A DNA stretch of 64,000 nt from Isoptericola halotolerans (GCF_003003075.1 NZ_PVTX01000008.1:1-64000), one strand, 5' to 3'; positions 7,637 through 17,508 are shown, counted from the first letter of the stretch. Translations and numbers: made by a program. Notes: generated by a model not told the origin, from the letters alone.

Positions 7637-9595
7637 TCACGCGCTGTCGCGCAGCTCCCGACGCTCCTTCTCGATCGCGACGAGCCGCTCGAAGGCTGAC
7701 CGGTAGGCGTCGGCGTCCGCGGCGGGGTCGAGCCGCTGGACGCGGCTCTTGGCGTCGGCGATGCGGCGGGTCAGGCCCAGGTCGATGACCTTGCGCACGA
7801 CGTCGGCCACGTAGGCCGCGATGACGTTCTCCCGGTCCTCGGGCACGGGGGCCACGGAGAGCTCGGTGACGAGCGGGCCGACGGCGTCACCCGCCTCCTC
7901 CACCACCGTCTCGACCCAGCGGCTCCCCCCGAGACCTCGACCCGTCCCGACACCGCCGGCCGCCCGGATCGCCGCGTGCACGGCCCGCCAGGCGGGCGTG
8001 GCGAACGCGTCCTCGTCCAGCCCGTCGAACGTGCCGGGGACGTGCTGCGGGTACTGCAGCGCCACCACGAGGGCCAGTCGCTCGATGCGCGCCACGGGGT
8101 CGCGCGGGTCCGGCGCGGTCACCAGCGGTGCGGCCGGGCCCGGCGCCGTGCCCGACGCCGGCCCCCCGTCGCGGGAGCCCCGCACGTCGCGCTCGTCCCG
8201 CCGTCGGGCCGGTCCGGGCCGTCCGGAGGCGCTGGCCACCTCGCGGCGGACCTCGTCCGGGTCGAGACCGATCCAGCGCGCCAGCGACCGGCTGTAGCCG
8301 AGCTGCATCGAGCGGTCGCGGATGCCCGCCACGAGCGGTGCCGCGGCTCGCAGCGCGCCGACCCGGCCCTCGACCGTCTCCAGGTCGTAGCCGTCCAGCG
8401 TGGTACGGATGACGAACTCGAACAGCGGCACGCGGCCGTCCACGAGGGACTTGACCGCCTCGGGACCGCGGGCCATGCGCAGGTCGCAGGGGTCCATGCC
8501 GCTCGGCTCGACGGCGACGAACGTCTGGGCGTGGAAGCGCTGGTCCTCGCCGAAGGCTCGCATCGCCGCCTTCTGCCCGGCCGCGTCGCCGTCGAAGGTG
8601 AAGATGATCTCGCCGCCCAGGGAGGCGCCCGAGGCGAGCTGGAGCCCGCCGCCGGCCGTGGTGTCGCCCAGGAGGCGCCGCACCACCTTGGCGTGGTCGC
8701 CGCCGAACGCGGTGCCGCACGTGGCCACGGCGACCTCGACGCCGGACAGGTGGGCCGCCATGACGTCGGTGTACCCCTCCACGATGACCACGCGCTTGGA
8801 CTGCGCGATCGCGCGCTTGGCCAGGTCGATGCCGTACAGCACGTGCGCCTTCTTGTAGAGGCTGGTCTCCGGGGTGTTCAGGTACTTCGGGCCCTGGTCC
8901 TCGTCGAAGAGCTTGCGCGCTCCGAACCCGATGACCGCGCCGGTCACGTCGCGGATCGGCCAGACGAGCCGGCCGCGGAACCGGTCGTAGACGCCGCGCT
9001 GGCCCTGGCTCACGAGGCCGGACGCGATCAGCTCCGGCTGGGTGAAGCCGCGGCCCTGCAGGTGCCGCATCAGCGCGTCCCAGCCGGTGGGGGCGAACCC
9101 CAGGCCGAACGTCTCGGCGTCGGCGCGGCCGAAGCTGCGCTCGGCGAGGAACGCCCGTGCCGCCTGCGCGCCGGGGGCGAAGAGCTGGTCGGCGTAGAAC
9201 TCCGCGGCGACCCGGTGGGCCTCGATCAGTCGCTGCCGGCGGCCGGGCTCCTCCCGGGGGCCGCGCTGGGCGGCACCTCCCGTGCGCGAGTCCTCGTAGC
9301 GCAGCTGGACGCCGACCCGGTCGGCGAGGTGCTCGACGGCGTCGGTGAAGCCCATGCCGTCGATCTTCTGCACGAACGAGATGACGTCACCGCCCTCGCC
9401 GCACCCGAAGCAGTGCCAGCGTCCGACGCCGGGCCGCACGTGGAACGACGGCGTGCGCTCGTCGTGGAAGGGGCACAGGCCCTTCATCGAGCCGACGCCG
9501 GCGGACTTGAGGGTGACGTGCGCCGAGACGATCTCCTCGATCCGTGCGCGCTCGCGTACCGCCTCGACGTCCTCCCGCTTGATCAGCCCAGCCAC
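7637..9595 (-). CDS. dnaG: DNA primase
   Basis: Synthesises RNA primers for the replication fork. At 652 residues it has an N-terminal CHC2 zinc-binding domain (CPFH near residue 41, CFGC near 63), then the primase core with the Toprim acidic residues (VVIVEGYTDVMAAH and TFDGDAAGQKAA). A C-terminal helical region (after about residue 450) corresponds to the DnaB helicase-interaction domain. It lies directly downstream of dgt on the same strand, an arrangement common in actinobacteria. Confidence 0.97.
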   Translation of the reverse strand: MAGLIKREDVEAVRERARIEEIVSAHVTLKSAGVGSMKGLCPFHDERTPSFHVRPGVGRWHCFGCGEGGDVISFVQKIDGMGFTDAVEHLADRVGVQLRYEDSRTGGAAQRGPREEPGRRQRLIEAHRVAAEFYADQLFAPGAQAARAFLAERSFGRADAETFGLGFAPTGWDALMRHLQGRGFTQPELIASGLVSQGQRGVYDRFRGRLVWPIRDVTGAVIGFGARKLFDEDQGPKYLNTPETSLYKKAHVLYGIDLAKRAIAQSKRVVIVEGYTDVMAAHLSGVEVAVATCGTAFGGDHAKVVRRLLGDTTAGGGLQLASGASLGGEIIFTFDGDAAGQKAAMRAFGEDQRFHAQTFVAVEPSGMDPCDLRMARGPEAVKSLVDGRVPLFEFVIRTTLDGYDLETVEGRVGALRAAAPLVAGIRDRSMQLGYSRSLARWIGLDPDEVRREVASASGRPGPARRRDERDVRGSRDGGPASGTAPGPAAPLVTAPDPRDPVARIERLALVVALQYPQHVPGTFDGLDEDAFATPAWRAVHAAIRAAGGVGTGRGLGGSRWVETVVEEAGDAVGPLVTELSVAPVPEDRENVIAAYVADVVRKVIDLGLTRRIADAKSRVQRLDPAADADAYRSAFERLVAIEKERRELRDSA

Positions 9596-9662
9596 GCAGG
9601 GAGTCTATGCCCGCGGCAGGGCATCATCCTGCGGCCGTGCACAGAGGCGCCCCGTGCCGCCG

Positions 9663-10994
9663 TCAGGGCTTGCGGACCAGGCGGGCGTGCAGCTGCATCG
9701 CGGAGACGTCGGTGAGCGAGGCCACCTGGTCGACGACGACGCGCAGCCGGGCGTCGTCGTCGGCCGCCTCGGCCCAGTCCGCGGCGAAGGCCGGCTCAAG
9801 GGCGACCGGAGCCCGGTCCGCGAGCGCCGTGACGAGGTCGGCGACGATCTCGCGCTGCGCCCCGTAGACGGGCTCGGCCTCGCGCGGCGCCATGACGTAG
9901 GTGACGGCGACGCCCTTGAGGGCGAGGATCTCGTCGGCCGTCTCGTCCGGCACGACCAGCCGGGCGGAGTACCGGGTGAGCGGGCCGTCGCCGTAGACGT
10001 CTCGCGTGGCGCGCTGCGCCGCGCCGCTGAACCGGCCGATGAGCTGGCTGGTGGCGTCCTTCAGCGCGGCGAGCGACCCGCGCGACCCGTCGAAGTCGGT
10101 GACCAGGTAGCCGGTGTCCCGCAGCCGGCACAGGGCGGCGTCCAGCGCGTCGGGGTCGTGCCAACCGCCGTACCAGGAGCGCACGTGCTCGACGACGCGG
10201 GCACGCTCGGCCTCGTCGTCGAGCAGGCGCAGGTCCACCCGGCCGCCGACGACGGCGTCCTCGACGTCGTGCACCGAGTAGCTGATGTCGTCGGCCAGGT
10301 CCATCACCTGGGCCTCCATGCACCGCACTCCCCCGCGCGGCGCCCCTTGGCGCAGCCACGCGAACACCGGGGCGTCGTCCGGGTACACGCCGAACTTGTG
10401 GGTGGACCGCCCGTCGGGGCGCGGTGGCCCCTCGCCGAGCCGCCACGGGTACTTGACGCTGGCGTCCAGCGAGGCGCGGGTCAGGTTCAGGCCGCGCGGG
10501 GCGCCGTCGTCCGCGATGATCTTGGGCTCGAGCCGCGTCAGCAGGCGCAGCGTCTGCGCGTTGCCCTCGAACCCGCCGATGCCGGCCGCGATGTCCGCGA
10601 GCGCCCGCTCGCCGTTGTGGCCGAACGGCGGGTGGCCGAGGTCGTGCGTCAGGCAGGCGGTGTCCACGAGGTCCGGGTCGCAGCCCAGCGCGCGGCCCAT
10701 CTCGCGGCCCACCTGGGCGACCTCCAGGGAGTGCGTCAGCCGGGTGCGCACGAAGTCGTCGCTGCCGGGGGTGAGCACCTGGGTCTTGGCGCCGAGGCGG
10801 CGCAGCCCCGAGGAGTGCACCACCCGCGCCCGGTCCCGCTCGAAGGGTGTGCGGTGCTTGGACTTGGCCGGCTCGGCCGCCCACCGCTCGGTGTCGGCGT
10901 CGGTGTACGACGCCGTGCCCTCCTCGCCCGGGGCCGGGCGGGGCTCGGTCCCGACGACGGTCGGGTCGAACGCGTCCTGCGAGAACGTCTGCAC
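9663..10994 (-). CDS. dgt: Deoxyguanosinetriphosphate triphosphohydrolase-like protein
   Basis: HD-domain hydrolase that splits dNTPs (classically dGTP) into deoxynucleoside and triphosphate, so tuning dNTP pools. At 443 residues it shows RTRLTHSLEVAQVGRE (first metal His), THDLGHPPFGHNGE (the HD pair) and later D in MDLADDISYSVHD. The family C-terminal region is intact. The GTG at 10994 gives the usual length. It is immediately upstream of dnaG (67 bases). Confidence 0.95.
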   Translation of the reverse strand: MQTFSQDAFDPTVVGTEPRPAPGEEGTASYTDADTERWAAEPAKSKHRTPFERDRARVVHSSGLRRLGAKTQVLTPGSDDFVRTRLTHSLEVAQVGREMGRALGCDPDLVDTACLTHDLGHPPFGHNGERALADIAAGIGGFEGNAQTLRLLTRLEPKIIADDGAPRGLNLTRASLDASVKYPWRLGEGPPRPDGRSTHKFGVYPDDAPVFAWLRQGAPRGGVRCMEAQVMDLADDISYSVHDVEDAVVGGRVDLRLLDDEAERARVVEHVRSWYGGWHDPDALDAALCRLRDTGYLVTDFDGSRGSLAALKDATSQLIGRFSGAAQRATRDVYGDGPLTRYSARLVVPDETADEILALKGVAVTYVMAPREAEPVYGAQREIVADLVTALADRAPVALEPAFAADWAEAADDDARLRVVVDQVASLTDVSAMQLHARLVRKP

Positions 10995-11027
10995 GCAGGT
11001 CAGCCTACCGAGCGGGACCGACGGACC

Positions 11028-11771
11028 TCAGAGCGCCAGCTGGCGGTAGACGCCGGTGCGCAGCTCCCGCTCCCAGGCGTCGTACTGCGGCATGCCCACG
11101 TCGCGTGCGACGGCCAGCTCCGCGTCGACGTCGTAGGGCACGCGGACGTGCTGCAGCCCGAACGGTGCGGGGCCGTCGGCGTCGGGGTCGCCCTCGAGGA
11201 TCGCGTACGCCGGCGTGGGCTCGTCGAGCGGGTTGCCGACGCTGCCGGTGTTGAACAGCGTGCGCCCGCGCCGGGTCCGCTGGTAGGCCGCGTGCACGTC
11301 GCCGTAGCCGACCATGACGGGCTCCGGCCCCGGCCCGGTGAGCTCGGTGGCGGCGAACATGCCGTCGAACTCCTCCCGCGTGTGGTCCACGTGCACCCGG
11401 ACGTGGACGCTGGTCGCCGAGGCGTGGAACAACCGGATGCGGCGCCCGGAGAGCAGCAGGTCGTGGCACAGGGGCTTGGCGGCGATCCGTTCGCGCTGCG
11501 CGGGGCGCAGCTCGTCGCGCCACCACACCATCTCGGGCGCTCCGTCGTCGGCGGTCTGCGGCAGGAAGTCGTCCCAGTTGCCGCGGACGTCGGCCTCGCA
11601 CACCGCGGCGAGCCGGTCGACGACGGCGCTGCCACGCGGACCCTTGCCGGCGTCGTCCCCGAGGTTGACGATGCTCTCGATCCCTCGCGCCGCGATGTCC
11701 GTCAGGACCGCCTCGAGCGCGGTGAGGTTGCCGTGGACGTCGGAGATGATCGCGATCTGCTCGGTGGCCAC
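11028..11771 (-). CDS. YfcE-like metallophosphoesterase
   Basis: A 247-residue calcineurin-like phosphodiesterase. It has DVHGN (metal 1), NLGDD (bridging Asp), RGNWDD (Asn), GYGDVH in place of the usual GHTH, and NTGSVGNP. It probably hydrolyses phosphodiester substrates with Mn2+; the natural substrate of such proteins is unknown. The Thr-to-Asp variation in the last His motif is notable, but the metal His is kept. It lies 33 bases upstream of dgt in transcription order. Confidence 0.9.
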   Translation of the reverse strand: MATEQIAIISDVHGNLTALEAVLTDIAARGIESIVNLGDDAGKGPRGSAVVDRLAAVCEADVRGNWDDFLPQTADDGAPEMVWWRDELRPAQRERIAAKPLCHDLLLSGRRIRLFHASATSVHVRVHVDHTREEFDGMFAATELTGPGPEPVMVGYGDVHAAYQRTRRGRTLFNTGSVGNPLDEPTPAYAILEGDPDADGPAPFGLQHVRVPYDVDAELAVARDVGMPQYDAWERELRTGVYRQLAL

Positions 11772-11799
11772 GCCCCGATGCTGCCACAGACCGAGCCGG

Positions 11800-12315
11800 C
11801 TACGTCCGGTCGCCGCGCTCGAGCACGCCGCGCACGTAGGCGATCTGCGCGGCGTGCTCCAGGGAGTCGACCGCGACGCTGACCAGCCGGGCGCCGAGCG
11901 TCACCGGCGGGTCCCACGCCCGGTCGACCACCGTGTCCAGGTCTGCGTCGCTCAGGTCGGTGAGCACGTCGAGGGACTCGTTCTGCACGTCGTCGACGTA
12001 GCCCAGCAGCAGCGCCGCCGGCACCCGGACCTGCGCGACGTCGTCGGGCGTGTGCCCGTAGCCGGAGTCGTCCGCGGCGAAGGGGAGCCCGAACCGGTCG
12101 TCCCAACCCGCCGCGGTCCACACCTGCCCGCGGCCCACGGCGGCCGCCACCTGGAGGTCCTGGCCGCGGGCCAGGTGCCAGGCGAGCCAGGCGATCGAGT
12201 TCGCCCCGGGGTCGAGGCGCGTCGTCAGGGCGTCGTCGGAGAGCCTCTCGACGCCCCGGCGGACCGTCGGGCCGATCCGGGAGTACAGGTCCTGGAGCAC
12301 GGCGACGTCGTTCAT
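11800..12315 (-). CDS. DinB-family protein (DUF664-like)
   Basis: A 171-residue four-helix-bundle protein of the DinB/DUF664 superfamily. Members in mycothiol-producing actinobacteria are often thiol S-transferases or isomerases that bind a metal through three His. Candidate ligands are in WLAWHLARGQD and DSLEHAAQIAYVRG. The pattern ANSIAWLAWHLARGQD is characteristic. The substrate is unknown. It is transcribed with the phosphoesterase downstream (28-base gap). Confidence 0.85.
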   Translation of the reverse strand: MNDVAVLQDLYSRIGPTVRRGVERLSDDALTTRLDPGANSIAWLAWHLARGQDLQVAAAVGRGQVWTAAGWDDRFGLPFAADDSGYGHTPDDVAQVRVPAALLLGYVDDVQNESLDVLTDLSDADLDTVVDRAWDPPVTLGARLVSVAVDSLEHAAQIAYVRGVLERGDRT

Positions 12316-12378
12316 CGGTTCCTCCGTCCGGTGGTGCTGCTCGGGTGCTTCAGGTCGAGTGCATCAGGTCCGGCCGGA

Positions 12379-14259
12379 TCAGGCGAGCCGGTGGACGGCG
12401 ACCCCGGGCCCGTCGCCCGGCACCACGATGCCGTCGGTGGTGACACGCAGGCCGAGGCCGCCGTACAGCCGCTCGGGAGACGCGCCCGGCGCCAGGAGGT
12501 GGTGCGGCAGCACGGCGCCCTCCCACGGGCCGCGCGCCAGGACGACGAGCACGCGCTCGGTGGTCGACTCGCGCAGGAACACCACCGCGTCGTCGGCCAC
12601 CACGGCCCACCGCATGCCGCCGCCCCGCAGGGCGGACGAGCCCCGCCGCACGGCGGACAGCCGCCGGTAGACGTCCAGCGTGGCCGTGTCCCAGCGCGGC
12701 CCGCCGCCGCGAGCGCCCTGGTCCCAGGCCATGGTGGTCCGCGCGTGCTCGCCGTTGTCGCCGGTGGCGCCGACCTCGTCGCCGGCGAACACCACCGGGG
12801 TGCCCGGGTAGGTGAACAGCAGCGTCGCGGCCACCTCGGCCGCCTCCGCGGAGCCGACGACGGTGCGCAGCCGCGGCGTGTCGTGCGAGCCGAGCAGGTT
12901 CCACTGCCGAGCGGTCACGGTCCACGGCACCGCCGAGTCGAACTCGCGCATCGTGGCCACCATCGCGTGGCCGGGCCGGCGCACGGCACCGACGGGGAGC
13001 CCGTGGGCGCCGGCCGGCGAGCCGTCCACCGCCAGCCACGACCAGGCGGGGCGGGTGAAGCCGGTGTAGTTCATGTTGGCGTGCCAGCCGTCGCCCTGGA
13101 GGTCCGCGGTCGCGTCGTGGAAGTGCTCCGCCACGAGCGCGCCGTCGGGGCGTGCACCGACGACGGCGGCACGCAGCTCGCGCGCGACGGCGTGCGCCCG
13201 GTCCGCGCTCCCCCACCGGCCGGTCATGTTGGCCACGTCGACACGCCACCCGTCGAGCCCGAACGGCTCGCGCAGGTACCGGGTGATCGGCGCGCCGTCG
13301 CCCGTCACCATGCGCCGCCAGGTCTCCGGCGCGGACCAGTCGAGCTTGGGCAGGGACCCGAACCCGAGCCAGGCGGCGTACCCCGTCCCGTCCGGCGCCG
13401 TCGCCACGTCCGGCCCGCCCGGCGGCGCCCACACGTACATCTCGTGCTCCGGGGCGGAGGGGTCGGCGAGCGCCCGGGCGAACCACTCGTGGCCCTCGCC
13501 GGTGTGGTTGGTGGTGATGTCCCCCATCAACCGCATCCCCCGGGCGTGGACCGCACGCGCGAGCCGGGCGTAGGCCGCGTCCCCGCCGAGCAGCGGGTCC
13601 ACGCGGTCGAACGTCGAGGCGTCGTAACGGTGATTGGACCGGCCGGGGAACACCGGGGTGAGGTAGACGGTGCCGACCCCGAGGTCCGCCAGGTGGTCGA
13701 GGTGCGCCACGATGCCGTCGAGGTCGCCGCCGTAGAGCTGGGTGCCGGCCAGCACCCCGTCGCCCGCGGGCTCGTCGTCCCAGGCGGCCGGGACGGCCCA
13801 GTCCGGCACCGGACGGGACGACGCCTCGCCCGAGCGGGCGAACCGGTCGGGGAAGATCTGGTAGACCGGGCCGTCGGCCAGCCAGGCCGGCGCCGGGGCG
13901 TGCGTCGTGAGGCGGAAGCTGCCGGCGTCCGGGACGTCGCGGTCGTGCACGCCACGACCGTCCAGCCAGCGGTAGCCGCCCGGGGCGTCGAGGAGGAACC
14001 GGTAGGGCGTGACGGGGTTGTGCACCACGACGTCGGCGACGTAGTAGTCCTCGCCCGCCGTGCCGCCGTCGTGCCGCGCGGGCGTGAGGCGAGGCTCGCC
14101 GTCGCGCACGGACCGCAGCCAGACGTCCCGCACCCCCGATGCCTGGGGCACGCGGAGCCGGACGGGCACGGTGTCGCCGACGGCGGGGGTGCCCTCGGGC
14201 ACGTGCAGGGCCGACCCGTCGTGGTGCGGCAGGTCGAGCAGGTGGGAAGCGTGGGTCAT
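12379..14259 (-). CDS. GH13 neopullulanase/cyclomaltodextrinase-like alpha-glucanase
   Basis: A 626-residue glycoside hydrolase family 13 enzyme. An N-terminal beta-sandwich (about residues 1-125) of the CBM34 type found in neopullulanases precedes the (beta/alpha)8 barrel. The catalytic residues are visible: GWRVDVAN (nucleophile Asp), ALVAEHFHD (acid/base Glu) and LGSHDTPR (transition-state Asp). No signal peptide is seen, so it probably works in the cytoplasm on imported maltooligosaccharides. The ATG at 14259 has a GAGAGGA site; a longer frame overlaps the GerW-like gene. It belongs functionally with the Mal genes downstream in the map. Confidence 0.9.
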   Translation of the reverse strand: MTHASHLLDLPHHDGSALHVPEGTPAVGDTVPVRLRVPQASGVRDVWLRSVRDGEPRLTPARHDGGTAGEDYYVADVVVHNPVTPYRFLLDAPGGYRWLDGRGVHDRDVPDAGSFRLTTHAPAPAWLADGPVYQIFPDRFARSGEASSRPVPDWAVPAAWDDEPAGDGVLAGTQLYGGDLDGIVAHLDHLADLGVGTVYLTPVFPGRSNHRYDASTFDRVDPLLGGDAAYARLARAVHARGMRLMGDITTNHTGEGHEWFARALADPSAPEHEMYVWAPPGGPDVATAPDGTGYAAWLGFGSLPKLDWSAPETWRRMVTGDGAPITRYLREPFGLDGWRVDVANMTGRWGSADRAHAVARELRAAVVGARPDGALVAEHFHDATADLQGDGWHANMNYTGFTRPAWSWLAVDGSPAGAHGLPVGAVRRPGHAMVATMREFDSAVPWTVTARQWNLLGSHDTPRLRTVVGSAEAAEVAATLLFTYPGTPVVFAGDEVGATGDNGEHARTTMAWDQGARGGGPRWDTATLDVYRRLSAVRRGSSALRGGGMRWAVVADDAVVFLRESTTERVLVVLARGPWEGAVLPHHLLAPGASPERLYGGLGLRVTTDGIVVPGDGPGVAVHRLA

Positions 14260-14312
14260 GCCATCCTCTCGGTCGGGGCCTCGCCGCCGACCGAGCCGTT
14301 CGACCGCGACGC

Positions 14313-14879
14313 TCAGCGGCGGCGGCGGCCGATCGCCCACCCGGCGGCGAGCGCGATCGCGATCCCGACGGCCTGTCCGCCGAGGATCGCCTTGTTCAGG
14401 TCGAGCACGGGCTGCCAGCGGGCTCCCTCCGCCGAGACGACGTAGACGCCGAGCGGCTTGACCTGGAGACCGTAACCGCCGCCACCGCCACCGCCCTCGC
14501 CCGAGCCCTCGCCGTGGGTCTCGCCACGGATCTCGCCCTGGGCGTCACCCGAGGCGTCGCCGGCGTCGGAACCGTCGCCGTCGTCCCCCGCACCGGAGCT
14601 CTCGGGGCGGGTGCCACGCTGGAAGGAGCGGGACCATCCGGCGAGGTGGCCCGAGCCCTTGCCCGTGCCGGTCCCCTGCCCGGAGCCGTGACCGGCGCCC
14701 GTGCCGGCACCGCCCCCGGAGCCGGTGCCGATCCCGCCCCAGACCTTCGCGACGGGGATGATGAGGTGACCTTGGTGCTCGTAGGGCTCCCCGTACGCGC
14801 GGCGCACGGAGAACGAGTCGTCGGCGGCGTCGGTGAGCCGCCCGAGATCCGGGGTGAAGCTGCGCGTGTCATCCGTCAT
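14313..14879 (-). CDS. GerW/YtfJ-family protein
   Basis: A 188-residue protein. Residues 1-55 (SFSVRRAYGEPYEHQGHLII) and residues 135-170 (YGLQVKPLGVYVV, WQPVLDLNKAILGG) form the conserved GerW/YtfJ domain, named after a Bacillus spore-germination protein but widespread in non-spore-formers. Between them lies about 75 residues of Gly/Ser/Asp-rich low complexity. A short hydrophobic C-terminus (AVGIAIALAAGWAIGRRRR) may anchor it to the membrane. It lies between the GH13 gene and the mal operon; a role in sugar metabolism is not implied. Confidence 0.8.
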   Translation of the reverse strand: MTDDTRSFTPDLGRLTDAADDSFSVRRAYGEPYEHQGHLIIPVAKVWGGIGTGSGGGAGTGAGHGSGQGTGTGKGSGHLAGWSRSFQRGTRPESSGAGDDGDGSDAGDASGDAQGEIRGETHGEGSGEGGGGGGGYGLQVKPLGVYVVSAEGARWQPVLDLNKAILGGQAVGIAIALAAGWAIGRRRR

Positions 14880-14933
14880 GTGCTCAGGCTAGGGCCGGGG
14901 TGTGACCCACGCCATAGCCCGGCCCGATGTTCG

Positions 14934-15848
14934 TCAGCCCTTCACCGACCCGGCGGTCAGCCCGCCGACGATGTACTTCTGCAGGAACATGAACAGCGCG
15001 AGGATCGGGATCGTCGAGATCACCGCGCCTGCGGCGAAGAGTCCCCAGTTGGCCTCGAGCAGGCTGGACACCCACGAGTAGAGACCGACGGCGAGGGTCC
15101 AGTTCGACTCGGACTGCAGCAGCACGCGCGCGATGACGAACTCGCCGAAGGTGGCGATGATCGACAGCAGCGCCACGACGGCCAGGATCGGGGTGACCAG
15201 GCGCAGGATGATGGTCCAGTAGGTCTGGGCGTGCGTGGCGCCGTCGATCTTCGCGGCCTCGTCCAGCTCGCGCGGGATGGTGTTGAAGAACCCGTACATC
15301 AGGAACGTGTTCACGCCCAGCGCCCCGCCCAGGTACACGCAGACCAGCGCCACCTTCGAGTTGAGGCCGAGGGCAGGCACCACCTCGCCCAGGCTGATCA
15401 GCAGCAGGAAGATCGCCACGAAGGCGAGCATCTGCGGGAACATCTGCACGATCAGGAGCGTCGTCAGTCCGGCCCGGCGGCCCTGGAACCGGAACCGGCT
15501 GAACGCGTACGCCGCGGCGGCACCCATCAGCACGGTGCCGATCGCCGTCACCACGGCGACCTGCACCGAGTTGGCGAACCACGACCAGAACGCCGTGTCG
15601 GCCAGGGCGGCGTAGTTCGTCCCGGAGATCGTGTCGAAGAGCTGGTTCGAGCCGGTCAGCGTGCCGCCCGCGGACAGCGACGCCGAGAGGACGTAGACGA
15701 TCGGGAAGACGGCGTAGACGATGAACACGACGCCGACGACGTGCCGCCAGCCGGTGTCGGCGAACCAGCGGCCCGCGCTGCGACGGCGGGCGGGCGCGGG
15801 TGCGCGGCGATCGGCCGCGCGGCCCTCGGAGAGCGTGGTGGCGGTCAT
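14934..15848 (-). CDS. malG: Maltose/maltodextrin ABC transporter permease MalG
   Basis: A 304-residue inner-membrane permease with six helices. The EAA loop (EAAKIDGATHAQTYWTIILR) contacts the ATPase. The C-terminus FLQKYIVGGLTAGSVKG is characteristic of the MalG family. It starts two bases from the stop of malF, so they are co-translated. No ATPase gene is in the cluster; a shared MsiK-type ATPase elsewhere probably energises it, as in streptomycetes. Confidence 0.95.
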   Translation of the reverse strand: MTATTLSEGRAADRRAPAPARRRSAGRWFADTGWRHVVGVVFIVYAVFPIVYVLSASLSAGGTLTGSNQLFDTISGTNYAALADTAFWSWFANSVQVAVVTAIGTVLMGAAAAYAFSRFRFQGRRAGLTTLLIVQMFPQMLAFVAIFLLLISLGEVVPALGLNSKVALVCVYLGGALGVNTFLMYGFFNTIPRELDEAAKIDGATHAQTYWTIILRLVTPILAVVALLSIIATFGEFVIARVLLQSESNWTLAVGLYSWVSSLLEANWGLFAAGAVISTIPILALFMFLQKYIVGGLTAGSVKG

Positions 15849-15849
15849 G

Positions 15850-17508
15850 TCAGTTGATCTCCTCGAGCGAGCGGGTCCGCTTGAAGGCGATGGCCGAGAT
15901 CGTCGCGATGATCACGAAGATGACGATGGACAGCGCGCTGGCGAGACCGAAGTTCTTCGGTGCGGAGCCGTCGAGCCCGGCCACCGAGTAGACCATCGTG
16001 ATGAGGATGTCGGTGTGGCCCAACGGGACGGAGGCGTCGGCGAACCTCGGACCTCCCCCGGTGAGCATGTAGATCAGCGCGAAGTTGTTGAAGTTGAACG
16101 CAAAGCTCGAGATGAGCAGCGGCGTGGTCGAGACCAGCAGCAGCGGCATGGTCACCGACCGCCAGGTGCGCAGGCGCCCGGCACCGTCGATCTTCGCGGC
16201 CTCCAGCACGTCCGTGGGCAGCGACTGCAGCGCGCCGGTGCAGATGAGGAACATGTAGGGGAACCCGAGCCACAGGTTGACCGCGATGATCGAGAACTTC
16301 GCCAGCCACGGGTCGGTGAGCCACGGGACCGCGGCACCGCCCAGGAGCACCTGGTTGACGAACCCGAAGCTGCGGTTGAGCAGGCCGGACCACAGCAGCG
16401 GCGCCACGAAGCCCGGGATGGCGTACGGCAGGATCAGCAGCGTGCGGTAGATCTTGCGCCCGCGCAGGTGCGGGGCGTTGAACACCGTCGCCAGGAACAT
16501 GCCGAGCAGGAACGTGGTGGCCACGGACAGGAAGGCGAACACGAAGGTCCACACGACGACCTGGAAGAACGGGCCGGCGTACCGGGAGTCGCTGAACGCC
16601 GTCGTGAAGTTGTCGAACCCGACGAACACGCGCCAGCCCACCTGGAGCGTGGAGCCGTCGGCGGCCTCGAACTGTCCCTCGTCGTTGGGCGTGTAGACGG
16701 TCCCCGTCGTGGTGTCCGTCATCGTGTCGGCGGCCTCGTCGTAGACGAGCGTCGGGGTGAACACGTACCCCGTGCGGGCGTCCTGCGTCCGGACCGACCC
16801 GTCGTTCGGGTCGTCGGAGAGGGGTACCCGCAGGTTGGTGACCTCGCCCTGCCGCTCGAGGATCTCCTGGCGGTCCAGGACCTCCCAGCCGTCGACGGCG
16901 GCGATGCGCCCCTCGGTGACGGTCGCCTCGACGGGGGCGAGCGCGTCGTCGGCGTCGCCCACCGCCGTCGTGCCGTCGGGCCGGACGACGGCGAAACCGA
17001 GGGCGTCGCCGTCGGTGACGACCGTCAGGGGCAGGCTGGGCGAACCCTCGACGCGGCGCTCGTTCTGCGTCAGCAGCGCGCTGATCGCGTCGTCCTTGGT
17101 CGAGTTGTGGCCGTCGCCGTAGTTCGTGAAGGCCACCCACCCGGTGTACGCGATGGTGAAGATCTGGAAGGTGAACAGGAAGATCAGGCCGGGCAGCACG
17201 TACTTCAGCGGCACGGTGCGCCGGGAGAAGTACACCCAGTTGGCCACCGCGAGCATGGCGACCATCGCGCCGAGCACGACCCACGACTCGGCGACCCACG
17301 CCGACCAGACGACGTAGGCGCCGAAGGCGTCCACGACCGCCATGAGGGCCAGCTTGACGAGGAAGCCGGGGCCGTAGCGGCCGGCCGGGGACTCGTCGGG
17401 ACGGACCCGACGCTCCCTCGGAGCCTTCGGGGGGGTCGCGGCGTCGGCGCCCGGGTCCGGGCGGTCGACGGTGGCGCTCGTGGCGCCCGGGTGCTGCAGA
17501 TCGGTCAT
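15850..17508 (-). CDS. malF: Maltose/maltodextrin ABC transporter permease MalF
   Basis: A 552-residue permease. The N-terminal ~40 residues are a charged cytoplasmic tail, followed by three helices. A large extracytoplasmic insertion (about residues 135-275), the P2-type loop of MalF, contacts the binding protein. The remaining helices carry the EAA motif (EAAKIDGAGRLRTWRSVTMP). Long P2 loops are typical of MalF and support a maltose/maltodextrin substrate. It is preceded by a strong hairpin separating it from malE. Confidence 0.95.
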   Translation of the reverse strand: MTDLQHPGATSATVDRPDPGADAATPPKAPRERRVRPDESPAGRYGPGFLVKLALMAVVDAFGAYVVWSAWVAESWVVLGAMVAMLAVANWVYFSRRTVPLKYVLPGLIFLFTFQIFTIAYTGWVAFTNYGDGHNSTKDDAISALLTQNERRVEGSPSLPLTVVTDGDALGFAVVRPDGTTAVGDADDALAPVEATVTEGRIAAVDGWEVLDRQEILERQGEVTNLRVPLSDDPNDGSVRTQDARTGYVFTPTLVYDEAADTMTDTTTGTVYTPNDEGQFEAADGSTLQVGWRVFVGFDNFTTAFSDSRYAGPFFQVVVWTFVFAFLSVATTFLLGMFLATVFNAPHLRGRKIYRTLLILPYAIPGFVAPLLWSGLLNRSFGFVNQVLLGGAAVPWLTDPWLAKFSIIAVNLWLGFPYMFLICTGALQSLPTDVLEAAKIDGAGRLRTWRSVTMPLLLVSTTPLLISSFAFNFNNFALIYMLTGGGPRFADASVPLGHTDILITMVYSVAGLDGSAPKNFGLASALSIVIFVIIATISAIAFKRTRSLEEIN

